Positions 1 to 10,896 of a stretch of 64,000 nt of DNA are shown here, piece by piece. Positions within the stretch are counted from its first letter, which is position 1. Each line of letters begins with the position of its first letter. Source of the stretch: Artocarpus heterophyllus (lineage: Eukaryota; Streptophyta; Magnoliopsida; Rosales; Moraceae); the NCBI GenBank assembly GCA_025403435.1, contig CM046348.1, positions 19,753,679-19,817,678 on the forward strand. The letters are read 5' to 3'. Made by a program: the position numbers and the translations under genes. Under the pieces are notes generated by a model. That model was not told the origin of the DNA, did no database searches, and was given only the letters and a program-made list of their open reading frames with translations.

Positions 1-2278
1 ATAGAAAACTCTAGAGGACCAAAAACTCTATCACACAACAACTCATACAGATTATACAGATACGCTAAAGGTAGAGAAACTACCTCTATTATTACAGCAA
101 CAAAACAGACACACCGTACAGACAAACAACACTCAACAGGTGAGAAAATTATTGGTTTTATTTTACAATCACATACATAAAACAAACAAATTAAAACTAG
201 AAAATGACCGAAAGCTTTGATGTCGTGTCGGCGGCCATCGATGGAAGCTTTCCTTCTGCTGGTGATAGACGCCTCCCACCTTCGTCTGGACTGACTGACA
301 AAACTCCCCACTGCCAAACCCCCTGTAGAGCCTGCCCACCTTGGCGCCACCTTCTTCCCCAACCTCTGGATCTGGGCCGCCAAAGCCAGCCCACCCTTCG
401 CCTCCTCTGTGCATATCCCTACCTTCCTCCCTCCTCCCTTGTCCGAACCGCCATGGCTATTGAAACTTTCAACCTCAATGTCGTTGGCCAGGCGTCGTCA
501 CCGTAAATCCCCTCCTTCCCTACCGACTTCCACCCTCAGCCCCTGTGTTGGTACCAACACTTGGCTTAAGAAACTCATATGGTGGAAGATCTTGGGTTCA
601 AGTCTTGAAAAACGCAAAAAAAATCTTTGAGGGCCATTAGGTGCCCAGAGGAGATAGTATGTATAAGTAATAAGTATAAGACCCGACTATACCAAGATCC
701 CGCAAGGTGGACGCCATAGGAGTTTGAGGCGTTACACCCCAACCACCCAAGCCTCGCCATTTCTCCCCATTTCAACTGCACTTGAGAGCGGTGCCAATCA
801 TCAGCTCAAGGAAGGAAAAGGGAGCCGCGGCACAAAACTTAGAGAAGAAACCCTAAAAAACCGAGAGAGAAGAGAGATCGCACTTATTCGTAATTTCTTC
901 AGTATTATTTGTTGCTTTGGTATGAGTACCATATTCCTCGTAATGATTAAAAAAAGGATTGAAACTTGTTGTGGAATTATGCAATGAAAAAGTTGCATGA
1001 GAGGCCAATGCCCGCAACATATTATTATACATTATAAATTATAGGAAAGCAGCAAACGCATGCGCCTAAATCTTGTCATTCACACCCGTGACACGTGGTT
1101 CTTGTGGGCTAATATTTTTCCAAGTGAGGACGGAGTTAAAGCTAAAAGTTAAAATTATTTTAATATAACACGTGAAAACTTTACAGTATAATTTTTTTTT
1201 ATTTTATACTATAAGGTGTAAGAGTTTTATATTATAATCTCATATAGCTGAATAAAGAGGTAAAAAGACAAGTAAAGAAGAGAACTGGTGAATAGTGTTG
1301 ATAAACAAACTACAACTAGAAGAAGAGGACTGATAAACTGCTAGGTGAAAAAAAGTTCTTCAGTTAAGTGTGGGAAGTGCATTATTGGGCTGGACTATGA
1401 CAAGGATAAAATGGGATTTTATTAATAATTTTTAAAATGTTTTTAACATGAAGAATCTATCATTGCCGTTAATGTCTTCCTATAGTATAGCCGATGGCCC
1501 GGTCCTTGTTACTATTTTTAATGGATAAAGAGAGGGAAAACAGTCTTGAAAGTATAGCAACATGAAAGAGGCTCAATTAAAAGAAAATAGGAATCGTCAA
1601 GAGTCTTTTGTGTGTGTGTGTGTGTTGGTGGATTAAAATGGAGCGTAATCATGAATTAGTCGTAAGATTGAAGGAAAATAAAATCCAATTGGGCTGCGAA
1701 ACTCTGTATCATGCGTATGTAGGTTTTTTTTTTCACATTTACCCCCCTAAACTTTAAATTTTTTTGCAATATGGTCTTTAAACTAAGTCCCTAAGTACTA
1801 ACATATGGCAAAATTAAGATTGGAAATGAAACACACATGATCTATTTAGAAAAGAAAAGACGTAATTTTAAGCATTACAATGATTAAAATATACATAAAA
1901 ACCAATAAAATTGTTACAAAAAATCATTAACAATAATATAATTTCTTTTTTTTCCCTACTTTTGGGCATAAACTTAAATGATTTGACTCTTATTAAAATT
2001 AAATAAGGTGTATAGGTGTTCTAAATGGGTCATAAGTATCTCACTTGATCGTTTCTGTCCTAATTTTAAAGGAAGTTTGTGATTATGTTTTATATGTCAC
2101 ACTTTGTTAAGTTTATGGACTTAATTGCTATACTTTGTCAAGTTTTAACTATTCAATCGCCACGAAAAAAAAAAAGAAAAGGAATCAAGTTACAAAACTA
2201 CAAAAACTTTAAGAACCAATATGTCAAAACCACACATATATCTCACACACATACATACACAGATCTTTCACATTGGCC
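1..2278. other. Intergenic, no recognised gene
   Basis: No protein family is recognisable here. About 200-510 is GC-richer than its surroundings and open on both strands for 65-100 codons, but the predicted peptides are proline/serine or glycine rich and look like nothing I know. A telo-box-like AAACCCTAA lies near 850 without a clear gene behind it. A short TG microsatellite sits at about 1611-1624. Degenerate MITE-like sequence related to the family at 32378 may lie at 1140-1260. The remainder is AT-rich non-coding DNA. Confidence 0.4.
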
Positions 2279-2377
2279 ATGGCGAAACCATCTAATTATT
2301 GTCTTGCTTTCTTCATTACTGTTTTGTTTTTCCACTTTTCCCGGCCGCCGGTGGGATTGATTAGAATCCAATGTTAG
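2279..2377 (+). CDS. Small ORF with signal-peptide-like start, interrupted by a solo LTR
   Basis: The ATG has a strong plant start context (GGCCATGGCG). The first 20 or so residues are MAKPSNYCLAFFITVLFF, a short polar N-end followed by a hydrophobic core, as in a signal peptide. The frame stops after 32 residues only because a solo LTR begins within its last codons (2372); the TGT and TAG of the stop are LTR bases. Skipping the LTR and one copy of its TCCAA duplication, the frame continues for roughly 20 more codons from 2859. No family is recognised and no conserved peptide motif is visible. It could be a secreted-peptide gene disrupted by the insertion or a chance ORF. Confidence 0.25.
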   Translation: MAKPSNYCLAFFITVLFFHFSRPPVGLIRIQC

Positions 2378-2853
2378 AAAATAATTTTTCATGTGGGCAC
2401 ACATATGTAATTAAATGTGTTATTTAATGCTATCTTAAAGTAAAGCCTAAATTAAAGTGATATAATTAAGATAAAGTTAAAAGGCTTTATTGGGTATTAA
2501 AAATAATGTATGGGTTATATTTGTTAATATTATATGTGTAGATACCAATTTGTAATTTTCAGATTTTATGATGGGCGAAACTGAAAATACACTAAAATAA
2601 AAAAAGTTATATATTTTGGTTATGGTCCCCAATTCATACGTATCATTCATTCAGAAAGTTTTTCAGAAATTCCTACTTCTCTGAAATCCCATCTTCAGAA
2701 AAGAATTCAAGGAATTCGTATTGAATTGGAAGGCAATAACCCATATCAATCCAAGAACATGAATTCAGGTACGCTTCTGTAATTTGGTATGATTCTTCTC
2801 AATAGTTTGACATGAACGATTCTGTAGAAATTTTGGTTCAATCCGGTCTAACA
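2372..2853 (+). mobile_element. Solo LTR, probably Ty1/copia, with TCCAA target duplication
   Basis: The segment begins TGTTAG and ends CTAACA, a perfect 6-bp terminal inversion of the TG...CA type. It is flanked on both sides by TCCAA (2367-2371 and 2854-2858), a 5-bp target-site duplication. At 482 bp it has the size of a copia LTR, and no internal retrotransposon coding sequence is attached, so it is a solo LTR left by recombination. The strand is inferred weakly from resemblance of the 3' part to copia LTR leaders. It lands inside the small ORF at 2279. Confidence 0.75.
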
Positions 2854-2858
2854 TCCAA

Positions 2859-2961
2859 GACATATCATCATCGATTCTAATGCTCAACTTTGAAATTATT
2901 TCCTTTAATTTCTTCTATGCATGATTCTACTAGACCTATGGACCTCGGGATACATTTACAG

Positions 2962-2998
<37 letters not shown>

Positions 2999-3739
2999 TA
3001 ATAATAAATAGGCTAAACCAATAGACGAATAAAATTAATAGGTTAAAATCTAAAAAAGTTAATAAATAGGTCATTTAGGAGTAAATACCAAGAATCCTAA
3101 TATACCTCAAGTTGATGCTCAATGCTAAGAACAAACAAAAAACATTTTAGAATTTGAGGGGAAAGAAAAGAAGAAGATCAAAAATACCTAAAGATAAATT
3201 AGAAAAACAAGTAGTTAAAAACTAAACATCCTATTATTTACTACACTTTGGTAAATTGGTTATTTACTTTTAAAATTTTAAAAAGGTGACGTATTTTCTA
3301 TAATTTTTGTAAAATAAAAGAAATAGCGAGACTTGAAATTATAACATGTTATCTTTCACGAGATTATCTTTTAAGAGAGTGTATACGAACTAAGTTTCAT
3401 ACTAAAGTTTTAACTATTGTAGCACAAAGTTCTCTCATGCTATAGTGTTTAAATTTTAAATTTAAGTTTCAACTTGTTTCCTAAAATAATTCAGGTGAAG
3501 CAATGTTCTTAAAAACTCATGAGTAATGATGTTACGAAAAGGCGTTAGCTTAAAACATCCAAATGATAATTTTTTTGATATGATTTTCTCCTATTAAAAA
3601 AAAAAAAACAACTTATGAGAGTAATATTTTTTACTTCTTTGATTTTCATACAAGTAAATTTTAAAAATTATCCTAAACTTAAGTAATCATCTCAACAAGC
3701 TCTCCTTAAGATGGTTTACTAGAAAAAGGGAAAGAAATA
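2859..3739. other. AT-rich intergenic with an (AAT)n microsatellite
   Basis: A microsatellite of about ten AAT repeats lies at 2965-2996 with an imperfect extension to about 3008. The rest is AT-rich non-coding sequence with no gene or recognisable element. A weak MITE-like stretch around 3400-3460 was not resolved. Confidence 0.5.
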
Positions 3740-4062
3740 ATAAAAACAGGGTTGTTGGCGAAGCTGTCAACGGATAAGGCTTTCAATAAGAGAACCCTCT
3801 CGGTCAGTCATTGCAGGCACCTAGACTGTCAAACAGAGACTTGAGATTATAAGGAAGTCCCTAAGGGACTGCCCATCTTCTACTTTGGATGCATGGAAGA
3901 GAAGAAAATAGTGTTAGACACAGAGCCATGGCAAAGTGAGAAAGCTCCAGTGGAGGTTTCGGATACTGTGGTTGGCTAAAGGGAGTACCACCAGATCGGT
4001 CGTCGAGCTCGTTTAAAGTTCAGAAACAGCTCCGCCCAAAACAACTAGACCCACGAACCGCC

Positions 4063-4479
4063 ATGTCCGGTAACGTAGAGGCTAGGAGGGGGAGAGACGT
4101 TCCCTCTTTCTACATAGGGAGGGGTGAGATGTATGGAGAGAGAACAGAGAAGTACTGTGCCACGACAACGCAGTCTTTGACGTGGGGGAAACAAGTGCTA
4201 AATCCTTCGGTGGCTAACTCAATTATTTGTTTTGGGGATGGAACCGAGGTGACGGGCCTGCAATTAAGGAGGCTTCGAACGATAGAGAAAGCAGTTCGTT
4301 TAATGAGGACTGTGCCACACGCATGGCAGGGAAAGAAGCTAATGACGAGGATGAGCCTAATGGGGGAGGACAAATTGGGCTTTTTAAGCCAAACTGCACT
4401 TTCATGTTTGTTTAATACACTGGAGCCCACTTCCCCTGGTAACCAAAACGTAGGGGAGGGTTCGTTTTGGAAAGCATGA
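4063..4479 (+). pseudogene. LINE ORF1-like remnant
   Basis: An open frame of 138 codons precedes the ORF2 endonuclease start, in the position of a LINE ORF1. The peptide is basic in part but shows no intact CCHC knuckle or recognisable nucleic-acid-binding motif. Assignment rests on position in the LINE rather than on sequence; it may be a mixture of ORF1 frames joined by indels. It is not expected to be functional. Confidence 0.4.
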
Positions 4480-4749
4480 TTAGGTCTCTCCCCTAGTTTA
4501 CTAGCCCAATGATTTTCTCTGCATGTGTTTCTTCTAGCCCCGATTCTTTAAGTTGCAACCATGGTAAGCTTGCAAAGATTATAGTAAGGGCAAATCGACT
4601 TCCAAGGACAAGCTTAGTGGTCCTTTGGCCATGAGAAAAAGTGAGGTGGCTTCGATTTCAGGTAATGGTGGTAAGACCCGAAAAACTATTGATATTTCTT
4701 CTAAGAATTTCCCAGCAGTGGGAGTTGCGCTGCAACCTCACTAACAACC

Positions 4750-5640
4750 ATGAAAATCATATGTTGGAACACTTGTGGGTTGGGAAGACTCACAGTAAGG
4801 ATAAACAAAGGGCGGAGGGCGATAGTGTGCAATCCCGGCTTGACAGATGCTTGGCTAATCCAAGTTGGCTAAGCTTGTTTCCCACGGAAGAGGTCATACA
4901 TTTGGATTTTTGGGGTTCAGATCGCCGAGATTTGCTTGTGAATTTGCTGGTTTCTTCGCAATCCAATCCAAAGAATCTTGAAGGGAAAAAACAGTAAGCC
5001 TTTTATCTGTTGTGGATGTCTAATGGTGAGCGTGGCAGAGTCATCGAAAATGCGTGGTTCTTGGGTGATGGAGGTGAAGGCAGCAAGCATATTATTGGGA
5101 AGCTGTCCCGATGTAGAGACTTCCTTTGTGGCTGGAGTTCCATTGCTTTTGGAAGTATTCAAAAAAGGCTTGTTAATGCTCAAGCACAGCCAAAAACTCT
5201 TTATGAAGGTGCCGTTCGACTGAAGATATGGCGCAAATGAGGCCAAAGGAAAAGGAAGTAGACTGCTTCCTTCAGCTCGAAGATTAGTGTTGCGGCAAAG
5301 AGCTCGAGCAAATTGGCTTAAGGGGGTGACCGTAACTTCCTTTCTTTTATGAACGCGTTTTGCGTAGGAGAGCCTGCAATGAATTCAACGGAATTAGGGA
5401 TGAAAATGGTGTCTGGATTACTAAAGGGAATGAAATCCTTGGTGTCCTCTCAAGGTACTTTTCTTCACTTTTTGCTTCCTCTAACCTTGCTGGTTCTGCC
5501 ATTGAAACTGTTACAGCTTGTATTACTAAGGACCTGTAGCCAAATGATAGGGAAGATATGATAGCCTTTTTCAATGGGGATGATTTGAAGAAGGCCCTTT
5601 TTGCTATGGGGCCGACTAAAGCCCTGGGCTCGGACCGTTT
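4750..5640 (+). pseudogene. LINE ORF2 endonuclease fragments
   Basis: The ATG at 4750 opens a frame reading MKIICWNTCGLGR, matching the conserved first strand of L1 APE-type endonucleases, which nick the target DNA for priming. After about 25 codons the matching frame jumps to SRLDRCLANPSWLSLF and LDFWGSDRRDLLVNL, the C-terminal part of the same domain. Most of the catalytic core is therefore deleted. The linker towards the RT follows in several frames up to about 5640 (for example ARANWLKGG then frameshifted). Confidence 0.7.
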
Positions 5641-6492
5641 CCAAGCTGTTTTATATTAGAAGTATCAGGGAGTGGCAGGTGGTGCTATTACTTATGTTTG
5701 TTTGGGGGTCTCAACGAAAAAGAGTTAACACAACCCTTGAATAAAACTAAGTTGGTACTTATAACTAAGACCAAGAACCCAAGGAAGGCCTCAGACTACA
5801 AGCCAATTAGTTTGTGTAATGTTATTTTCAAAATTATTATGAAGACCATTACAAACCGCATGAAGAGAGTCCTTCCTTTGATTATTTCTGAGTGTCAAAT
5901 TGCCTGTCCCAAGCGCCTTATCTCGGATAATGTTGTTACATCGTTCGAGATGCTTCATGCTATTCAGAAGAAAGTGTCGAGTAAGAAGGAGGCCTTAGTG
6001 CTCAAGTTGGATATAAGTAAAGCATATGATAGGGTCGAGTAGCCTTTCATCTTGGCCCCAGGCCCAGACAGTTTCCAAGTCATTTTGTATTAGAAGTATT
6101 GGGGAGTGGTGGGTGGTGCTATTACCTGTGTTTGTTTAGGGGATCTTAATGAAAATGAGTTGGCAATACCCTTATATAGAACTAATTTGGTACTTATACC
6201 TAAGACCAAGAACCTAAGGAAGGTCTCAAACTATAGGCCAATTAGCTTGTGTAACGTTATTTTCAAGATTATTACGAATACCATTACAAACCGCATAAAG
6301 AGAGTTATTTCCTTCAATTATTTTTAAGTGTCAAAGTGCCTTTGTCCTAGGCGTCTTATCTTGGATAATGTTATTACATCGTTTGAGATGCTTTATTCTA
6401 TTTGAAAGAAAGTGCCAAGTAAGAAGGGGGCCTTAGCACTCAAGTTGGATATGAGTAAAGCTTATGATAGGGCCGAGTGGCCTTTCATCTTG
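5621..6492 (+). repeat. 434-bp tandem duplication inside the LINE RT
   Basis: Two direct copies, about 5621-6058 and 6055-6492, repeat the same RT segment with an offset of about 434 bp. Both carry PISLCNVIFKI, the stretch around GTTTCCAAG, and the SKAYDRVEW end. The copies have diverged at many positions and carry different stops, so the duplication is old. Confidence 0.8.
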
Positions 6493-7056
6493 GCCATGCT
6501 TTGTCAGTTGGTTTTGCGAACCAATTGATGGATGTTATCTTGGAGTACATTTCTACTTTGGTTTTTCTCCTTTGTGCTCAATGGTGTTCAGTGTGGAGAA
6601 GTGGTTCTGGGAAGGGGGCTTCAACAAGGCTGCCCCCTTTCTCCTTATTATTCTTCATCCGTGGGGAGGGTTTTCTTCTCTTTTCTACGAACTGGAGCAT
6701 CTTGGTCTTTTGGAGGGTTTTTCTTGTATACGGGGAGCTCAAAAATTAGCCTCATGTTCTTTGCAGATGATAGTATCATTTTCTTCCGGGCTAAGAGTGA
6801 CAATTATCTGGCTATTAAGTGTGTTCTCTTGGATTATGAGGCAGCCTTCGGCCAAATTGTCAATTTGGATAAGTCCTTGGCATGTTTCTCTCTTACTATA
6901 TCTTCTAGTGCTATTAAGGAGATTAAAGAAATCTTGAGAATACAGCTGAATAAGCCTCTTGATGTGTATTTGGGGCTACCATATTTTATCAGTAGAAGTA
7001 AGAGGATGGAGTTCCAAATTGTCAAAGAACGTGTGTCTAAGAAGCTTCAAATATGA
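5698..7056 (+). pseudogene. LINE reverse transcriptase fragments
   Basis: RT motifs are clear but lie in different frames: DYKPISLCNVIFKIIMKTI and KLDISKAYDRVE (5698-6042), a second copy of the first of these (6106-6327), GLQQGCPLSP (about 6616-6645), and FADDSIIFFR (about 6760-6790), which holds the catalytic Asp pair. The order matches L1 RT. Stop codons and frameshifts separate the pieces, and the fingers region is present twice because of a tandem duplication. Not functional. Confidence 0.85.
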
Positions 7057-7121
7057 AGAACCAAATTCTTTTCCTCTATGGGTAGGGAAATCTTGATCAA
7101 GGCTTATTTTCAAGCCTTGTC

Positions 7122-7500
7122 GACGTATGCGATGGGAGTAATTTGGCTTCCCACTTCATTTGTTCACAAGTTGCAATCCCTGGTTTCGAATTACCGATGG
7201 AGAGGCCCAGTTCCAACAGAAAGGTTCATTGGGCTAAGTGGGATTGGTTGATAAAGCCTAAAGGCAGGGGGGAGGGTCTTGGTTTTCGATCTTGAGTGTT
7301 TTAACCAAGCTTTGGTAGCAAAACAAACATGGCGACGCATGCGATGGGAACATTTTGGCTTCCCACTTCATTTGTTCATAAGTTACAATCCCCGGTTTCG
7401 AATTACGGATGGAGAGGCCCAGTTCCAAGAGAAAGGTTCATTGGGCTAAGTGAGTGTTTTAACCAAGCTTTGGTAGCAAAACAAACACGGCGTATCCTCA
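7122..7500 (+). repeat. Second internal duplication of the LINE, offset about 212 bp
   Basis: The segment around GCGATGGGA...CTTCCCACTTCATTTG at about 7128 recurs at about 7340, and the segment GAGTGTTTTAACCAAGC at about 7294 recurs at about 7452. The second copy lacks the middle part of the first, which explains the two different offsets. The unit lies between the RT and the zinc-knuckle region. Confidence 0.7.
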
Positions 7501-8006
7501 AAATCCCGAACTGTCTCATGGCTAGAGTCCTTAGAACTACATATTTTTCTCCACATCCTTCTTTGACGCAAGTCCAAAGTAGAATTGCTCGTACATGTGG
7601 TCTAGTCTATTATAGGGACGAGAACTCCTTGATAAGGGAATTCGGTGGGAGGTTGGTAGATGAAATTTTAATGCCTTTGATGCCCAATAGATTCCAAGGC
7701 CGAGAACCTTTCATCTTATTACTGGACGAGCTAATGGAAACAAATGTTTTTTGTTTTCTTAGCTCATTGAAAATAGGAGGCGGAATTTGAACAAAATTAA
7801 GGAAGTTTTCGTTCTAGTGGATTGGGAGGCAAGCTTGAGTATTCCTCTTAAGTGGCCACCGACAAAAGGATTTCATCTCCTGGTACTTTGATGATAAAGG
7901 TATTTACAATGTTTGTTTTGGGGACCGCCTGGCCTTTGACTCTAAGTTTGATATTTGACACTCGAGAAACAATCCAGTAAAATGGTGGTGGTATCGGCTT
8001 TGGAAT

Positions 8007-8231
8007 ATGAACATACCAGGCAAGGTAAAGCATTTCTTGTGGTGGGCTTTCATTCTACCAACTAACAGAAAGCTACCTAAAAGAGGTATTGATCGCTCTT
8101 CTCTTTGCCCTCGTTGTGGTCTGGTTACTGAGTGTGTATTCCACTCTCTATGGGATTGCCCTAAAGTTAAGTATGTATGGTTTGCCTCCTTTTTACACCA
8201 TTGGATAATGAATTGTAAGGACTTATTTTGA
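8007..8231 (+). pseudogene. LINE zinc-binding region C-terminal to the RT
   Basis: The frame reads PGKVKHFLWWAFILPT and then CPRCGLVTECVFHSLWDCP, the zinc-binding domain (zf-RVT) typical of the C-terminal part of plant L1 ORF2. Cysteines and histidine are spaced as in the family. The upstream and downstream frames are broken. Confidence 0.75.
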
Positions 8232-8466
8232 TGGAAATTGTCTTGAATTGTTTAGAGTACTCAAAATGCATCAGTTGGAATTTTTTTGTATTTTTGCTTG
8301 GGCAATTTGGAAGGACAGCGATGGTATGGTTTCTGATAAGGCGTCCAAGCAAGTGAAACATATTGTTAAGGATGCTGAGCTCTTTCTTTAGGAGTTCCAA
8401 AGATGTCAAGTTATCAACTTGGCCCCTTCTCCTACTAGTTGGTGTAGCCCTCCCTCTGAATAGGAG

Positions 8467-8787
8467 GTGCCACCTTTGGAGGTCTTAAAACTAAATGTTG
8501 ATGGTGCACTGGTTCAGGTTACGGTGCCAATGGCGGTTAGAGGAGTGATTTGTGACTCCTTTGGGACAGTTGCGACTGCCTTCAATAAGAGATTGGAGGG
8601 CTTCTTATCTCCTCTCACTGTCGAATGTTTTGTTGTGCGAGATGGCCTCTCTTTAGTTGCTTCTAAGGGCTTGAAAGTCAGTATTGTTGAATCGGACTCT
8701 AATAATGTTATTGCCGCAATTAAAAATAGAAGTTTCTTGGGCCTTGAAGGTCTTTTAATTTCTGATATTTGTAATCTTTTTAGATGA
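8467..8787 (+). pseudogene. LINE RNase H domain fragment
   Basis: The frame shows KLNVDGALVQ, RGVICDSFG, VECFVVRDGLSLV and IVESDSNNVI, matching the order of plant LINE RNase H (first Asp in NVDGA, Glu in VECFV, third Asp in ESDS). A frameshifted continuation to about 8935 contains AHAFARFACL, the usual last helix. This is the last recognisable coding part of the element. Confidence 0.75.
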
Positions 8788-9749
8788 GTTAAGTTGTATG
8801 TATACTTTTGCCTTGACACAAGATGGCTCATGCTTTTGCTCGTTTTGCTTGTCTGCCCCTTCATCTGTTTGGTTTGATGTACTGCCTCGTTACCTTTACT
8901 CATCTGATACTGAGTTTGAATTGGTGTGGTTTTCAACCTATTTAGGTGCAGTGATTTTGAATTTATTTTGATTAGACTGGAGCCTAAACTGATTTTGGAA
9001 GTCTAAACCTACATTTAAAATTTATTAATCTATGTGATTATTGTCTTTTTAAAGAAAGATTGTCATTGTCACAAATTCAAAGTTGATAGCATGCAAGTAT
9101 TATTTATAGTTTGGGAAAATTGAGCCAATGGCAGTAATTAATAAGAATTTTTCAGAAGGAAAAAAATAAAAAAAATGCCATTATCTCACTTCTAAAATTA
9201 TAGCCTTCAGTTAATATGCAAACTAGAAGAAAGTGAGGGCAAAACTCTTGCATAACTTTGGACATTCTTCCATATTGAAAACAAAAGAATGAGAATTTTT
9301 TACGAGCGTCAAACAAAAAACCCTCACCTTCATATTTATGCGTTGAATGTTAAGAGTTTTGAATTGATACTATTTGTAATATTATATAAAATCAACAAAA
9401 CATGGCATAAATCGTCAAGAAATTGTCCTAAATTTGATGAAGTATTCAAAAGGAAGAACTATTTTTAAAGTCTTCGTTTATGATTTGTCTACAAACTAAC
9501 AACACTGTCATTTTATCCATTATTTTGTTTTTGTTGATTTAATTTTTCAGTATTACCCTTTGTGGCAGTTTTTCTTTTTTTTTTTAGAACATTTTTTTGT
9601 AGGTAGTTAATATATTATTCACATGCTAAACCGTTTTATCAATGTTAAGAAAAAACCAATTCCAATTCGTGCGATTGCCATAATTACTTAAAATACAATT
9701 AAGAAAGCAGTTACAAATACCAAGTAAATAGTGTTCATATTGCACATTA

Positions 9750-9935
9750 ATCGAGGAAGAATTTTCATAAATTTAATCTTTTAAGATTTATTTTTTATAA
9801 ACATCATAAATACTCACTTGTAACACAACTTAACATCTACTATGAGTTATATTATGGCAAAAACCTTTTTGGTTGTAACATGAATAAATATAACTTTTAA
9901 AAATATGACGTAACATGTTATTTTCTCTTAATTTA
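9750..9935 (+). repeat. Dispersed ~160-bp MITE-like repeat, copy 1
   Basis: Shares with copies at 10085, 22115 and 30830 the order: TTCATAAAT, TCTTTTAAGAT, TTTTTTATAAA, a middle part with AACATAA, and an end of the form ATGTGACATAATATGTAATTTTCTC. The two ends are roughly inverted relative to each other (GGAAAATT-CATA), as in a MITE. Confidence 0.6.
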
Positions 9936-10084
9936 ATCAAATACATCATTTGTCACTTTTTTTTTAGGAATTACTCAAGAAAAAGAGTCATTATGTCTCA
10001 TTTGATGATTAATGTGTAAATAAAATAATTTGTAGACATCCTTTCAAACAAAAATAATTTGTAGGTACAGTTTTACCATCAAAG

Positions 10085-10235
10085 CTTTAAGATTTAGTTT
10101 TTATAAAAGTTATAAATATTTATTTATAATATAACATAATATATAATATAAATAATAATATAATATTAAATTTTTAAATAAAATATAAACAAAAACAACC
10201 TTTAAAAATGTGACATGTAATTTTCCCTCAAATGA
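10085..10235 (+). repeat. Dispersed ~160-bp MITE-like repeat, copy 2
   Basis: Second and most diverged copy, only about 150 bp downstream of copy 1 in the same orientation. It retains TTTAAGATTTAGTTTTTATAA at the start and AATGTGACATGTAATTTTC at the end; the middle is expanded AT-rich sequence. Confidence 0.5.
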
Positions 10236-10289
10236 CACAAATTTGAAAACATGCAAAATTTTGTTAGGATCCCACGCGAAGACGCTTGT

Positions 10290-10405
10290 TGTTTGGGCCG
10301 AAACATTCCAACTAGGCCTTTTATCTCAGCTCAACAGCCCAAACGCAAACGCACGAACGCACATCCTATAAACCCTAGTTTCTTTCGACACTGCCTATAA
10401 AACCA
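10290..10405 (+). promoter_or_regulatory. Pol II promoter with Site II, telo-box and TATA box
   Basis: Two Site II motifs are present (TGGGCC at 10294-10299; AGCCCA, its reverse form, at 10336-10341), followed by a telo-box AAACCCTAG at 10370-10378 and TATAAAA at 10396-10402. This combination is well known from plant ribosomal-protein and snoRNA gene promoters. It stands about 220 bp upstream of the first of three snoRNA candidates on the same strand. No protein-coding frame follows, which favours an snoRNA transcription unit. Confidence 0.65.
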
Positions 10406-10622
10406 CAAACTTGCTCCCATGCTTTTGTCATCTTCATTGTCCTCCCCTGGCGACGCAGCTTCGTTCGTTAGACATTTTCAGATCCAGTTTCAGAGTCTCT
10501 TTCTCTTGGCATCAAATTTTATTTTGTCCTTATTAAGTTCTTTTTCCTCTCAATTTTCTTTTTCTTAGGATTTCGTTTTTTTCCTTTGTCAAACGCATTT
10601 TTTCTTGTTTCTTTGGTATTAG

Positions 10623-10720
10623 AGTGGTGCGGTGATGAGGCTATTTTGTGGACTAGAGTTTCTGATCTGGGTCATACCCAGAAGTTGATTACGAAACCCT
10701 TGGCTGTCTGAGCACACACT
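10623..10720 (+). ncRNA. Candidate box C/D snoRNA 1 (orphan guides)
   Basis: Box C GTGATGA (core 10633-10638) and box D CTGA (10708-10711) are enclosed by a terminal stem: AGTGGTGC before box C pairs with GCACACACT after box D, 8 bp with one bulged A. A second CTGA at 10662-10665 can act as box D', and TGATTA near 10686 as box C'. A hairpin CTGGGT/ACCCAG lies between them. Candidate guides are the bases just upstream of D' (ACTAGAGTTT) and D (CCCTTGGCTGT); I could not place either on rRNA with confidence, so the target is unknown. Confidence 0.6.
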
Positions 10721-10896
10721 TCTTTAGTACCATGAATCTCTTATCCACCCTTTCAAAAAAAAAATTTTTTATAATAAAAATATAACGATGGGTATTCTTC
10801 CTTTGTGGGTAAAGAGGCTTTCTTCAAATTGCCCAACTCAATCTTTTCTGGGACGACTAGCTCTATTAGCTTTGATCGATTTGTCTACTGAAAATT

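Larger units (their letters stand above)
3740..8950 (+). mobile_element. Degenerate L1-type LINE (non-LTR retrotransposon)
   Basis: Fragments appear in LINE order on the plus strand. An ORF1-like region lies at 4063-4479. The ORF2 start at 4750 begins MKIICWNTCGLGR, as L1 endonucleases do, and is followed after a large deletion and frameshift by the endonuclease C-terminus near 4840-4950. Reverse transcriptase pieces run from 5700 to 7050. A zinc-knuckle-type region (CPRCGL...CVFHSLWDCP) is at 8007-8231 and an RNase H domain at 8467-8787. There are many stops and frameshifts, plus two internal tandem duplications. The RNase H after the RT places it with plant L1 elements that carry this domain. 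No poly-A tail or target duplication was found, so both ends are approximate. Confidence 0.85.
8951..10260. other. AT-rich intergenic with two copies of a small dispersed repeat
   Basis: No coding sequence is visible. It contains two of the four copies of the ~160-bp repeat family described separately, and otherwise only AT-rich sequence with short homopolymers. Confidence 0.6.

Noticed and set aside
540..720. tRNA-like SINE: GGTTCAAGTC resembles a B box with a weak A box about 33 bases upstream
   Set aside because: The A box match is poor, no tail or target duplication was found, and one B-box-like word is expected by chance in this length.
720..760. GAGGCGTTACA resembling the edge of a gypsy LTR
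   Set aside because: No further LTR similarity on either side; the match is only about 11 bases.
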